The notes beneath the pieces were generated by a model that worked only from the letters and a program-made list of their open reading frames with translations, made no database searches and was not told where the DNA came from. A DNA stretch of 64,000 nt from Gymnothorax reevesii (lineage: Eukaryota; Chordata; Actinopteri; Anguilliformes; Muraenidae). Shown piece after piece: positions 51,439-61,611 of this stretch. The translations under genes and the position numbers were made by a program. How positions within the stretch are numbered: the stretch's first letter is position 1; each line of letters begins with the position of its first letter. The stretch spans positions 47,590,501 to 47,654,500 of the forward strand of contig CM056573.1 in NCBI GenBank assembly GCA_029721435.1, in the 5' to 3' direction.

Positions 51439-53308
51439 GGCTAGGGCTAGTTTTTCCCAGCAGCAGCTCAGTTACTGGGCTGCCTGCTCAGCAGACCCTT
51501 GGGTGGTTTCCACCCTGACCCGAGGGTACGAATTGCAGTTCCGACACCGGCCCCCTGCGTCTGGCCGGGTCACAATGACCATCATCAGCGACCCGGCAAA
51601 ATCCCTAACTCTGGCTCATGAGTTGTCCGTACACCTGAGCAAGGGTGCCATCTTGCCGGTAGATCCTCTACATCAGACAGGGGGGTTCTATACGACTTAC
51701 TTTCTTGTCAGCAAGAAAGGCGGCGAACTTCGTCCCATCCTGGACCTGAGAGGCGTCAACAGGTACTTGAAGGTTCTGCCCTTCCGGATGCTGACCACAG
51801 CAGACGTGTTGGACGTGATCAGTCAGGGGGAATGGTTTACATCTGTGGATCTGAAGGATGCTTATTTTCATGTGTCGATCGCCACACATCACCAGCCATT
51901 CCTCAGGTTTGCCTTCCAGGGTCACCACTACCAGTTCAGGGTGCTCTCCCTGTCCCCAAGGGTGTTTACCAGATGTGTGGCAGCAGCCCTTGCGCCTCTG
52001 CAGGCACAAGGTATGAAGATTCTTCCATACCTAGACGATTGGTTGATGTGTGCGCCATCCCGGGATCAGGTGTCACGGGATACGGCCCGTCTATTGTCTC
52101 ACATGGCCAGGTTGGGGTTCAACATGAACAAGGAGAAGAGCAGCCTGGTCCCTTCTCAGCAGGTCGCCTATCTAGGGCTGGAGCTCAACTCTGTCACCAT
52201 GAAGGCCTACCTTTCGCCACGGCGCGTGAGCGACATTTTGCATCTCCTTCCCCACTTCAGGAGGGGCAGGCGGCTGCCCTACATGAAGTTTCTGCAGCTC
52301 TTGCGCAAACTGACAGCTGCCTCAGCTGTTGTACCCTTGGGTCTGCTGACATTGCGTCCCTTGCAAATGTGGCTAAACAGCCTCCACCTGGATGCCAGAA
52401 ATTACAGGCACAGGCTGGTCAGGATCTCTCAGGCATGTGTTCGTGCCTTGGCGCCCTGGAAGGACAGGGCGTTCCTGCTGGGAGGGGCGTCCTTGGGAAT
52501 TATTCCATCCTTCCGAGAGACCGTCACCACGGATGCCTCTCTCTCAGGGTGGGATGCGGTGTGGCGAGGAAGACCTGCTCGGGGACAGTGGTCTGCTTGC
52601 AACCGCAAGTGCCACATCAATGTGCTGGAGCTTCGAGCTGTGCATCTGGCACTCCAGCATTTTCTGCCATGTCTGCAGGGGAAACATGTGCTTGTTCAGT
52701 CAGACAACATGTCCACTGTCTCCCAGATCAATCATCAAGGAGGCACCAAGTCAGTGCAGCTGCTACGGGTGTCCCGGTGCCTCCTGTCGTGGGCCGCTCC
52801 TCGCCAATCCAGCCTGCGGGCAATGTACCTGCCGGGAGAACGGAATCAGGTGGCATACTTCCTTTCCCGGTGCAAGACCCCACCAGGGGAATGGCGGCTT
52901 CACCCGGAGGTGGTAGACAAGATATGGAACCTCTTCGGCAGACCAGCGGTAGACCTCTTTGCCACAGAGGAGTCAACTCATGGCCCACTCTGGTTCTCTT
53001 GGACAGAGGAGACCGCTCCACTGGTACAGGATGCCCTCGGGCACGAGTGGCTCAAGGTGCTCCTATATGCGTTTCCACCCCTGCCTCTGATTCTGCCAAC
53101 GTTGCAGAGGGTCCTTCAGCAGGGCCACAGGCTCCTTTGGCTAGGGAGATCTTGGTTTCCGATGCTGCGGAGGCTTTGTTGCAGCTCTCCATGGCGCCTC
53201 CCAGAGAGGAAGGACCTTCTGTCACAGCTGGGGGGTCCGATTTGGCATCCCAACCCCAGTCGCCTCCAGCTATGGGTCTGGCCGTTGCACGGCCCAACCC
53301 TCTCCTGA
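51341..53308 (+). CDS. DIRS reverse transcriptase-RNase H (with methylase-like tail)
   Basis: Continuous frame of 655 codons with no ATG at its beginning, overlapping the gag end; translation may depend on frameshifting or reinitiation. RT: GGELRPILDLRGVNRYLKVL, then FTSVDLKDAYFHVSIA (first Asp) and YLDDW at 52028-52042. RNase H: TTDASLSGWDAV, INVLELRAVHLALQHF and VQSDNMSTVSQIN supply the acidic residues. After it, VDLFATEE..HGPLWFSWTE, QDALGHEW and YAFPPLPLILPTLQRVLQ form the Dam-methylase-like domain typical of DIRS elements. All catalytic motifs look intact. Copies nucleic acid from the DIRS transcript. Confidence 0.92.
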   Translation: MARCSGGTGPFSPGWGDQAIPPALLKAVGDGVRARASFSQQQLSYWAACSADPWVVSTLTRGYELQFRHRPPASGRVTMTIISDPAKSLTLAHELSVHLSKGAILPVDPLHQTGGFYTTYFLVSKKGGELRPILDLRGVNRYLKVLPFRMLTTADVLDVISQGEWFTSVDLKDAYFHVSIATHHQPFLRFAFQGHHYQFRVLSLSPRVFTRCVAAALAPLQAQGMKILPYLDDWLMCAPSRDQVSRDTARLLSHMARLGFNMNKEKSSLVPSQQVAYLGLELNSVTMKAYLSPRRVSDILHLLPHFRRGRRLPYMKFLQLLRKLTAASAVVPLGLLTLRPLQMWLNSLHLDARNYRHRLVRISQACVRALAPWKDRAFLLGGASLGIIPSFRETVTTDASLSGWDAVWRGRPARGQWSACNRKCHINVLELRAVHLALQHFLPCLQGKHVLVQSDNMSTVSQINHQGGTKSVQLLRVSRCLLSWAAPRQSSLRAMYLPGERNQVAYFLSRCKTPPGEWRLHPEVVDKIWNLFGRPAVDLFATEESTHGPLWFSWTEETAPLVQDALGHEWLKVLLYAFPPLPLILPTLQRVLQQGHRLLWLGRSWFPMLRRLCCSSPWRLPERKDLLSQLGGPIWHPNPSRLQLWVWPLHGPTLS

Positions 53309-54327
53309 CGAGCTGTACCGAGCTCGTTCAGGCTACCATCATGAATGCCCGTGCAGCATCCACCCGTCTTCAGTATAAAAGTAAATGGAGGCATTTCTCT
53401 GCCTGGTGTGCGGGCAGGGCAGAGGATCCTGCCCTTTGCTCTGTGGCTATGATCCTGGAGTTCCTTCAGTCCCTCCTGGATGGTGGTCGTGTTCACTCCA
53501 CTTTGAAAGTGTATGTGGCAGCCATTTCCTCACGACATGCCTTGGTTGACAATGCTGCTGTGGGATGCCACTGGTTAGTGTCTCTCTTCCTCAGAGGGGC
53601 TTTGAGGCTGCACCCTCCAAGAGCCCTAAGGGCCCCAATGTGGGATCTGTCCCTGGTCCTAAGTGCCCTGTCTGCTCCACCCTTTGAGCCTTTAGCTCGA
53701 GCGAACCTGAAATGGCTGTCAATGAAAACTGCCTTTCTCCTTGCTGTAACATCAGCTAAGAGAGTTGGGGAATTACATGCCCTGTCAGTCAGTGAATCCT
53801 GTCTTAGATGGAATCCGGATGGTTCGGGGGTTACACTATGGCCAAACTTGGCATTTCTCCCCAAAGTATTGCCACGGACACATGTCAATCGGCCGATCCA
53901 GCTCGCCCGTTTCAACTCCCCCTCAGCTGAGGATGGGTCGAGCCTGCTGTGCCCGGTACGGGCTCTTGATGCTTATGTTGCTGCTACGGCATCTGTGCGA
54001 CAATCGGAGCAGCTTTTTGTTTGTTACAGTGAGCCCAATCGAGATTGTGCTCACTCGAAACAACGCCTGTCCCACTGGGTGGTCCAGACGATTAAACATG
54101 CCTATGGAGTCAGTGGTCATCCCTTGCCACCAGACCTAAAGTGCCACTCCACCAGGGGTATCTCTGCTTCGTGGGCTGCCCTCAAGGGGGTACCTCTGGA
54201 GGACATCTGTGCGGCGGCTTCCTGGACGTCGCCTGATACTTTTGCCCGCTTTTACAGAATCAACGTTGCCTCTCCCCACCCGATGGGTGTGGTCCTGCTC
54301 CCAGCTTCTTCTGCCTCCAATCACTGA
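53140..54327 (+). CDS. DIRS tyrosine recombinase
   Basis: The frame is open from 51832, overlapping RT in another frame; the recognisable protein begins near here and ends at TGA 54325-54327. N-terminal core-binding helices: STRLQYKSKWRHFSAWCAG and HSTLKVYVAAISSRH. The catalytic residues of the tyrosine recombinase family are present: Arg at 53761-53763 (TSAKRVGELHAL), His-x-x-Arg at 54145-54156 (CHSTRG) and Tyr at 54253-54255 (FARFYRIN). In DIRS elements this enzyme integrates a circular DNA form without duplicating the target. True start codon unclear. Confidence 0.9.
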   Translation, partial: AREILVSDAAEALLQLSMAPPREEGPSVTAGGSDLASQPQSPPAMGLAVARPNPLLTSCTELVQATIMNARAASTRLQYKSKWRHFSAWCAGRAEDPALCSVAMILEFLQSLLDGGRVHSTLKVYVAAISSRHALVDNAAVGCHWLVSLFLRGALRLHPPRALRAPMWDLSLVLSALSAPPFEPLARANLKWLSMKTAFLLAVTSAKRVGELHALSVSESCLRWNPDGSGVTLWPNLAFLPKVLPRTHVNRPIQLARFNSPSAEDGSSLLCPVRALDAYVAATASVRQSEQLFVCYSEPNRDCAHSKQRLSHWVVQTIKHAYGVSGHPLPPDLKCHSTRGISASWAALKGVPLEDICAAASWTSPDTFARFYRINVASPHPMGVVLLPASSASNH

Positions 54328-54490
54328 GGTATCTGCTTGGGCTTCTTTGTGATGTTGTTGGCATATGTCATCCAGTGCTTTAAGCACCGCCTGGCGGTCA
54401 TTAAGGGATGAAATAGAACGAAAGTTACAACTGTAACTACGGTTCTATGAGTCCCGGATGACCGCCAGGACATTCGGTCACTCAGAAGCC

Positions 54491-55755
54491 TCGTGGACTT
54501 CTGTTCTGATCAAGAGAAATCAGAACAGTCTCAGACTGAGGGGTGAAACAGCAGGCACTGCCTTAAAGGACCTCCCTAACCAGCACAAGATGAGGTCCCC
54601 GGAGGTCCCTGCATGGATTATTTCACAAGATGGCCACGTCTACCAGAAAGCAGGTAAAAACACTTCCTGTGGCATGTACTGTCAATTTGTCTTCTCGCAA
54701 TCTCCACTTTCTTTGTCTTAAGAGATGATTACGGTTGTGGTCCGTATTTTGGAATTACAAGGGAACTTGAGAAGGTATACATTTGTCTAAGGTTATTAGG
54801 TTTGCCTTTTCTTTTAATTTGTTTTTGATTGTATAGGTATGGCTTATGATAGCTGGCATTTCCACTAATTTGGCTAACTTATTTGTAAAAATGTTAGCTA
54901 GCATAGACCTTTATGACTCAATAACTGCCTGTGTTTGTAATACTCGTTGTTTGTTTGTTTGTTTGTTTTTGTTTTTGTGTTTTTTTTTTTTTTTTTACTT
55001 TTCCAGCAATGTCTAGTCTCAGACATTGCATAGTGGTTACTAGGGTTGGATGTTCTATCGTTCAGTCACAGAGGTAGCTTGATTAGTCACAGTTAGCTAG
55101 CTAATTGTACCAAGGTTGTAGCTCCAGCGAGGCGAGATTGGAGGTTCACTAGGTAAGTGAGTTGTGTTTGGCTTGAAGCCATATTTTATTTTTTGTCACG
55201 AACATAGCTCGGTTTTATCCAGGCTAGAACACTTAGCAATGGTATCTGATGGGGAGCTTAAGGTTTGCCCCGCCAGTGTCATGATTTTTGGAGGCTGGCG
55301 AGCTTTCTTTCTGTCTCTCATTTGGGATGATATCGTTTTGCCCACAATCAAATTCTTTGGCCAGCTGGCATTAATTGTGGGCGGCGCCTGGAGTCTATTT
55401 AAACCCAAGTTCCGCCTCGCTGCCTTTGCTAGAGTGTCAGCGTAACTTTGCACTTTAGCCGGTAAGGTCTCTAGCTAGAGAATTGTTGTTGAGGAATTAG
55501 CTGCAAAGAGGAAAGTGCTAGTTGGCAAAGGAATCTTTCTCTCTTTTCTTCCTCTTTCTAGGCACCGTCTGGTAGTGATGGCCAAATGAAGCTTTCTGAA
55601 ACATTGAAGCTTGTATCGAAAAAGGGTTCATTACTCGAAGCTTTTCAACACACCCCTCTTTGGTGGCATCTGGTGGCCTAAGTGTGAAGAGCAGCTTGAA
55701 TGTACAAATTGAAATGAACTGCTTCATTATGGCTGCCCACTCCAGTATCCTTTTA
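54491..55755. other. Region between DIRS and Tc1 elements
   Basis: Contains a small hairpin (CTGTTCTGAT...ATCAGAACAG, 54500-54529), which may still belong to the DIRS 3' region, a (GTTT)n and T18 tract at 54945-54996, and a 93-codon plus-strand open frame at 55164-55445 (hydrophobic, FGGWRAFFLSLIWDDIVLPT) of unknown origin. Near 55575 TAGTGATGGCCAAATGAAGC resembles a hAT end without a partner. Confidence 0.4.
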
Positions 55756-57360
55756 CAAAACCAAAACCAGTGAAGTTGGCACGTTATGTAAATCGTAGAT
55801 AAAAACAGAATACAATGATTTGCAAATCCTTTTAAACTTATATTCAATTGAATACACTGCAAAGACAAGATGTTTAATGTTCAAACTGAGAAAATGATTA
55901 TTTGCAAAAAAAAAAAAGTTAACTTAGAATTTAAAGGCAGCAACACATTGCAAAAAAGTTGGCACAGGGGCCTTTTTACCACGGTGTTACATCGCCTCTC
56001 CTTTTAACGACACTCAGTAAACGTTTGGGAACTGAGGAGACCAATTTTTGAAGCTTTTCAGGTGGAACCCTTTCCCATTCTTGCTCGATGTACAGCTTAA
56101 GTTGTTCAACAGTCCGGGGTCTCCATTGTCGTATTTTACGCTTCATAATGCACCACACATTTTCAATGGGAGACAGGTCTGGACTACAGGCACGCCAGTC
56201 TAGTACCCCCACTCTTTTACTACGGAGCCATGCTGTTGTAACACGTGCAGAATGTGGCTTGGCATTGTCTTGCTGAAATAAGCAGGGGCGTCCATGAAAA
56301 ATACGTTGCTTGGATGGCAACATATGTTGCTCCAAAACCTGTATGTACCTTTCAGCATTAATGGTGCCTTCACATATGTGTAAGTTGCCCATGCCTTGGG
56401 CATTAATACACCCCCATACCATCACAGATGCTGGCTTTTGAACTTATAAAAGCCTATAACAGTCCTGATGGTTCTTTTCCTCTTTGGTCCGGAGGACACG
56501 ACGTCCACAGTTTCCAAAAACAATTTGAAATGTGGACTCGTCAGACCACAGAACACTTTTCCACTTTGCATCAGTCCATCTTAGATGAGCTTGGGCCCAG
56601 CAAAGCCGGCGGCGTTTCTGGGTGTTGTTGATAAATGGCTTTGGCTTTGCATTGTAGAGTTTTAACTTGCACTTGCAGATGTAGCGACGAACTGTAGTTA
56701 CTGACAGTGGTTTTCTGAAGTGTTCCTGAGCCCATGTGGTGATGTCCTTTACACACTGATGTCGGTTTTTGATGTAGTGCCGCCTGAGGGATCGAAGGTC
56801 ACGGGCATTCAATGTTGGTTTTCGGCCTTGTCGCTTATGTGCAGTGATTTCTCCAGATTCTCTGAACCTTTTGACGATATTACGGACCGTAGATGATGAA
56901 ATCCCTAAATTTCTTACAATAGCTCGTTGAGGAATGTTGTTTTTCAACTGTTCGGCAATCAGCTCACGCATTTGTTCACTAAGTGGTGACCCTCGCCCCA
57001 TTTTTGTTTGTGAATGACTGAGCATTTCAGGGAAGCTGCTTTTATACCCAATCATAGCACCCACCTGTTCCCACTTAGCCCGTTCAACTGTGGGATGTTC
57101 CAAATAAGTGTTTGATGAGCATTCCTCAACTCTCTCTTTTTTGCCACTTGTGCCAGCTTTTTTGAAACATGTTGCAGGCATCAAATTCCAAATGAGCTAA
57201 TATTTGCAAAATATTACAAAGTTTACCTGTTCGAACAGTAAGTAACTTGTCTTTGCAGTGTATTCAATTGAATATAGGTTGAAAAGGATTTGCAAATCAT
57301 TGTATTCTGTTTTTATTTACGATTTACACAACGTGCCAACTTCACTGGTTTTGGGTTTTG
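55756..57360 (-). mobile_element. Tc1/mariner transposon with 115-bp inverted repeats and TA duplication
   Basis: Inverted repeats 55756-55870 and 57246-57360 (outer CAAAACCCAAAACCAGTGAA) are nearly identical, flanked by TA at 55754-55755 and 57361-57362. It contains one transposase gene on the minus strand. Total 1605 bp. The low divergence of the ends suggests a fairly young insertion. Confidence 0.95.
55976..57001 (-). pseudogene. Tc1-like transposase, one premature stop
   Basis: ATG at 57001 begins MGRGSPLSEQ; two helix-turn-helix regions follow (IPQRAIVRNLGISSSTVRNI and DLRSLRRHYI..TVRRYICK). The DD34E catalytic triad is complete: D154 in LWSDEST, D245 in QQDNAKPHSA, E280 in SPDLSPIENVW. 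The end KRLLSVVKRRGDVTPW is standard. A single TAA at codon 186 (56446-56444) splits an otherwise uninterrupted 341-codon frame, so this copy cannot make full-length enzyme without readthrough. Confidence 0.95.
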
Positions 57361-57362
57361 TA

Positions 57363-57955
57363 ATTGGCTGTTTAATTTGTCCTCTCCCACTCCGCCTCAA
57401 CCCCCAAGGCCCCCTTGAAAAAGAGATTTCAATCTCAATGGGACGTCCATGGTTAAATAAAGGATAAATAAATAAAATTCAACTGAAGTCAATGGAAATG
57501 GGGTGAGGTTGCCAACTCATTGTGGTATTCTGGAAGGTTTTTTTGAGTGGGTTTGGGGGAGGGGGCTGACTTCATCCTCCACAATACTGGAGAATGATTC
57601 CAGGTCTCCCTGCATTATGCAAATACACACACTACATATGTGCTCACAATCTCCACGCTGTTTTTTTTTTTTTTCCCCCAGATAAAAAGCGAACATAAAT
57701 CTTTATCTCTCACTCACTCACACATGTGCACAGATACCCACATTATTCGTTCCCAATATTAATGCTCACTGTGCTTCCTCCCCCAAGGTGAGAAGTTGGC
57801 AGAAATTGGCTCGCTTATCTTCTTTCCATGACAAATCGGAATCAACTCGAGGCAATTTACTGCATACATAACAAGAGCACTCAGACAGTGCAGCACTTCC
57901 GCCACACTAAGCAACTCTGTACATTTATTTTCCTTGGCTGATGTAGGGTATTGTT
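57363..57955. other. Intergenic DNA between Tc1 element and modular repeat
   Basis: No gene recognised. Contains a T15 run at 57661. Confidence 0.3.
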
Positions 57956-57959
57956 GCAT

Positions 57960-58515
57960 TCCACCGCCAGGTGGCAGCAAAACCCAAACTGGAAAAAACG
58001 CCGACTGGAAATCCGACCCATTGGAAAGACTTCAAATCTCTGCCGGCATTGCTGGATTTGAACATTGGCCTATATCTGAGCGGTACTTTGGCTATGATAT
58101 GCCAAAAATTTAATTTTGTGTTCCTGTTTTGCTACTCCAACATCCTGCAAAATTTGATTCAAATCCATAAGGCCTTTGTTGAGATATCCTGCAAACAGAG
58201 AAATGACTTCCACCTAGCAGGACCGTTGTCAAAATCGTCTGATGACTGACTTGAGACTTCAATTCTCCACCAGCATAGTTGGATTTGTTCTTTGGCCTAT
58301 ATCTCAGCTGTACTTTGGCCTAGATATGCCCAAATTTAATCACTTGTTCCTCTTGTGCTACTGTAATATCCTGCAAAGTTTGGTTGAAATCTACGCAGAG
58401 ACATCCTGCAAACAAACAGACAGACGGATGACTAACGGAATGAAGTGACATGACAACCAACCAACAAACCAACCAACGCCGGCAAAAACATACACCTCCC
58501 TTGGCGGAGGTGAAT
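57960..58515. repeat. Two-copy modular repeat with ACAGACAGACGG tail
   Basis: Units near 58015 and 58255 (period about 240 bp) share TTCAA.TCTCC..CAGCAT.G.TGGATTTG, TTGGCCTATATCT and ATCCTGCAAA.TTTG.TT. The block ends CAAACAGACAGACGGATGAC, then a palindromic CCTCCCTTGGCGGAGG at 58494-58509. No coding. Confidence 0.7.
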
Positions 58516-59164
58516 AAACAAATTTCATTTTCACGTATAATTTTACAGCAAGATAGCCCCAAAAAAAATCAATACACAGGAAATAATGTTTTGTTTGGCA
58601 TTCTGCAAATAATGCATAGATATGTTAGATAAACATACAGGCTAACATTACCAGTTCCACACAAGCTCTGCAGAAGGCTGCAGGCCACGTAACATTTTTC
58701 GTTACGACCCAACACTTTACGTGATGCGTCTTGAGAACCTTCGTATGGCATGTTCACTGTCTCAGAGGATATATGGATATCAAATATGCATTTCTTCTAT
58801 TGATCATGGGAGAAAAACCTCCTGTATTAGAGAAGTTGGTTTTCCGGGAGAATAGGGCTGATTTCTGAGAGGGTTTGTTACCGTCAGACATTGTGTTTGC
58901 TCATGCAATCTTTTTTTAAATCTTTCATTCAATAGGTTATCACTGCATTCTTTTCACTGTGCCTATCCATAAGAGAGACAACACATTATGTAATTACTTT
59001 AAATATTACACCGTGATAAAACTGTTGTAAAAAAAATTTCAATAAATACAATGGAGAATACTGTAGAGCACAGGAAGCTGGTCACTAGAGACTTATGGAC
59101 TCTTACAGTGTATTAGAAAAGGCAAAGTCTGTCCCAAGCCAAGTGTATTATCTCCGATATTATT

Positions 59165-59295
59165 ATACCCCCCGCAACGAAGTTTAGGGGGGTATACTGG
59201 ATTTGCTTTGTCCGTCCGTGTGTGCGTGCGCGCGTGCATGCGTGTGTCTGTGCGTCCGGACCTCGATCTCATAACCTACTCATCCGATTTTGAAA
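59165..59295. repeat. Interspersed repeat head with palindrome and CGTG-rich run
   Basis: Starts with the palindromic TATACCCCCC...GGGGGGTATAC (59166-59197), followed by GTCCGTCCGTGTGTGCGTGC-type low-complexity sequence containing several GCGTG cores. This looks like one end of a widespread repeat. Confidence 0.55.
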
Positions 59296-60103
59296 ATTTT
59301 TTTTCTTGCTGGAAGGTCTATTGACTGTGGTACTGCCCGACTACTTGTTGTTGGTCATTGTGCCATCAGTCCATGTTATTGTTCATAACCTGAATGTTGA
59401 GAGGAAGGGGCTTGTGTGTGAGTGCAGTTCACAGTCCTGTTATCCTGTTCTCTGGAGTAAGTGACAGAGAGAGAACAACTGAGAGTCAGGTTTTGTGCTA
59501 AGCCATTTCAGTGGTCCACAATGTTGTGCGAGCCCCCGCTCTATAATGGTGTTTTGAGCTCATCTTTCAGATGCAGAGTATTCTTATCCATCAGTATTAT
59601 GTTGACCTCAGCCTTAAAGTGTGTCAAGTCGTCCCCCTATTGGTCAAAACAGATACTGCGCTCAATTTCATCAAGGCTAACTGATGGGTCAGTCTGAAAG
59701 GGACATTGCTTCACGTAGGGCAGCTCAATTCTCACTTTATTATAATTGTTAATGAAAAAATTATTCTCAATGCAGATGGTTGGCATACTGATCATGGACA
59801 TTACATTATACAGACAGACTGTAATAAGCATCAAACTGGCAGCAACATAAGTACACATTGTAAGGTTGCACTTCCAAGGCATGTAATTCCAGAGAATCTT
59901 AGAAATGAATGCTTTTCAAAAGGTTTTAAAACAGTTTATTTCAAATTACACTCATCAGGCAGCCTTGTCATTAAAAATATATGCCATTTATGTACAATTG
60001 TGAATGCAGCACAGCATCTCGATCCAGTTGGATAAAAGGACACCAGCAGTCATGCTTAGCCATAAGGCAGGCAATTTTTCAGTGCTGGTGATTCTACAGT
60101 GCA
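59296..60103. other. Region 3' of the CPVL-like stop codon
   Basis: Probably includes CPVL 3' UTR (at least to the AATAAA near 59940). A 109-codon plus-strand frame at 59706-60035 and a minus-strand frame at 59637-59882 overlap each other and show no motif. Confidence 0.4.
59935..59940 (-). promoter_or_regulatory. Candidate CPVL polyadenylation signal
   Basis: AATAAA on the minus strand about 165 nt downstream of the CPVL-like stop codon; another AATAAA lies near 59735. Position is plausible for a short 3' UTR, without further support. Confidence 0.35.
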
Positions 60104-60199
60104 TTACCATCCCTTTGTAGAAAGAAATCTATCAATCATATCAAAAGCCCTCTCAGGTTGATCATATGGTAAAATGTGGCCCCCTCCTCGAACAATGAC
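60104..60199 (-). CDS. cpvl: Last coding exon of CPVL-like serine carboxypeptidase (partial gene)
   Basis: A 96-nt exon follows the acceptor ATCACACAG and encodes 31 residues then TAA: VIVRGGGHILPYDQPERAFD, MIDRFLSTKGW. This is almost the exact C-terminus of vertebrate CPVL (carboxypeptidase vitellogenic-like, peptidase family S10, a secretory or lysosomal serine carboxypeptidase). The His in GGGH is the catalytic His of the S10 Ser-Asp-His triad. The product stops right after KGW, a few residues shorter than the human protein. No other CPVL exon was recognised between here and 64000, so the rest lies in a long intron or beyond the window. Same strand as AHR and upstream of it. A relative such as SCPEP1 is possible, but the PYDQP and AFDMI wording favours CPVL. 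Confidence 0.85.
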   Translation of the reverse strand, partial: VIVRGGGHILPYDQPERAFDMIDRFLSTKGW

Positions 60200-60349
60200 C
60201 TGTGTGATGGAGGGAAGAGACAGAGGTACAGACAAGTCATAAGGAAACAGGGTGGTCAACTGGAACTGCTAATCCCACCTGACAATCTGGCAAGTTATTT
60301 TGCAGTAGATTAGGGCCCACAGAACGAATGCTGTTTGTGCACATATTTA

Positions 60350-60853
60350 CAGTGCCACTCAAACGTTTGGACACCCTTAACCTGCGATGTAGCACTTGCT
60401 TTTACGTGAAATTTACTAAATTAAACCTCAAGAATACCCTCAAACGATACAGGGTAAGGTGTAAATAGTTAGTAATTAGGTTTACGGGATTATGCCAAAA
60501 AGTTTGGAGCCGATAAAGTCCGTATTTTTGAAAAAAAAAAAAAAACATTTTTTTTTCCAAAACCAAATTAAAATGAAGCTAATTTGGGACTAATTGAACA
60601 AATAGGTCACAGTGAAGCGAACTAGAAGTCATCTTCCACGGTCATGCTGCTGTGAACCGAGATCTATACGACGACCCTCAAAGAAAAAAAAATGTGCACG
60701 CGCAGAAAAACTATTGCAAATGGTGGTTATTTTGATTTTTTTTAGAAATTATTCTTTACAATGTAAAATGAAACGTGTTGGTTTCCTTTTTTATTTTTAA
60801 TTGGCTGCTCATTTTTAAAAATGTGGGTGCGTACAAACCTTTGACTGGTACTG
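60350..60853. mobile_element. Tc1-type MITE (CPVL intron)
   Basis: Left end CAGTGCCACTCAAACGTTTG and right end inverted CAAACCTTTGACTGGTACTG, flanked by TA at 60348-60349 and 60854-60855. 504 bp, no transposase. It sits 150 bp upstream of the CPVL-like exon, in its last intron. Confidence 0.85.
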
Positions 60854-60855
60854 TA

Positions 60856-61610
60856 AGTAGTGTTTGTGCAAAGCCTCAAAATCCTTTGCTAGAATCATTT
60901 TCCCGGAGAGCTCAGGGCCTGTGTTTGGTTCATCATGAAACCTTCAAACTGGACTGATGATGGTGACTACATCTGTAAGCCACAGCTTTACAGAGATGAG
61001 CATTCAACTGCAGACATGCATTAATATTGATATAAGAGGCCAAAGAAGAACCTGAAAGTGGTATATCTCTGCTTCCAAAGTATAAACAAATCTTCATTAA
61101 GAATCTCCGATCAGCTGATTTACAATGAAGAAAATCTGCTCTCGTTTAATAATTTATTAAAAGAGCCAGGCAAATAAATTGCAAGGCATTTACAGTGGAG
61201 GAAAAAATAACCAACTTCACTTATTGATGAGCTGAGCAGCAGAGCATCAGGCTCTAAGACTTCATTTGTTGAGAAAAATGCCAAACTGCACACTAAAAAC
61301 AACTCTGTACGCAGGTCATTTTTCAAGCCTCCAGCTTTTCTTTTCTTGTTTCCATTCTGACATGCATAAAACCAGCATTTAATTAATACAATTTCTTTGA
61401 TTACTGTCACAATGTGGGGCAGCCATTCAAGTGAAAAGAAAAAAGAAAAGAGAAAAAGCTAAGCTCAGAGAGAATGATTCAGTCTTAAGTATTCACCTAA
61501 ACCTAAAAACAGTGCAGTACAAATATTTTTTGCTCTTCCATTCAGATCTAGACAACTGAACATTACTTACAGTTTGCGGGTGATGTTTTCCCAGAAAATA
61601 GACCTCAATT
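60856..61610. other. Unassigned, probable CPVL intron
   Basis: No further CPVL exon could be recognised on the minus strand. A donor-like AACTGTAAGTAATG near 61565 was checked but the preceding sequence does not match the protein. Confidence 0.35.
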
Positions 61611-61611
61611 C

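Larger units (their letters stand above)
49684..54490 (+). mobile_element. DIRS-type tyrosine-recombinase retrotransposon, nearly complete
   Basis: Inverted terminal repeats: 49684-49739 (GTTCTATTTCGTCCCTTTAT...) and its inverse at 54364-54419, about 90 per cent identical. After the right repeat an internal complementary-type region (GGTTCTATGAGTCCCGGATG, 54449-54468) repeats the left terminus in direct orientation, as in DIRS elements. Inside, in order on the plus strand: gag-like frame, RT/RNase H, and tyrosine recombinase. No integrase or protease was seen. No target duplication is expected. The exact right end is uncertain. It lies 1.5 kb upstream of the AHR start codon, opposite in orientation. 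Confidence 0.9.

Noticed and set aside
50688..54120. Many minus-strand and third-frame plus-strand frames of 60-140 codons in the DIRS element
   Set aside because: They overlap the recognised gag, RT/RNase H and recombinase frames and have no motifs.
61565..61600. Donor-like AACTGTAAGT on the minus strand as a possible further CPVL exon
   Set aside because: The sequence before it does not translate into any CPVL segment and it abuts a transposon end.
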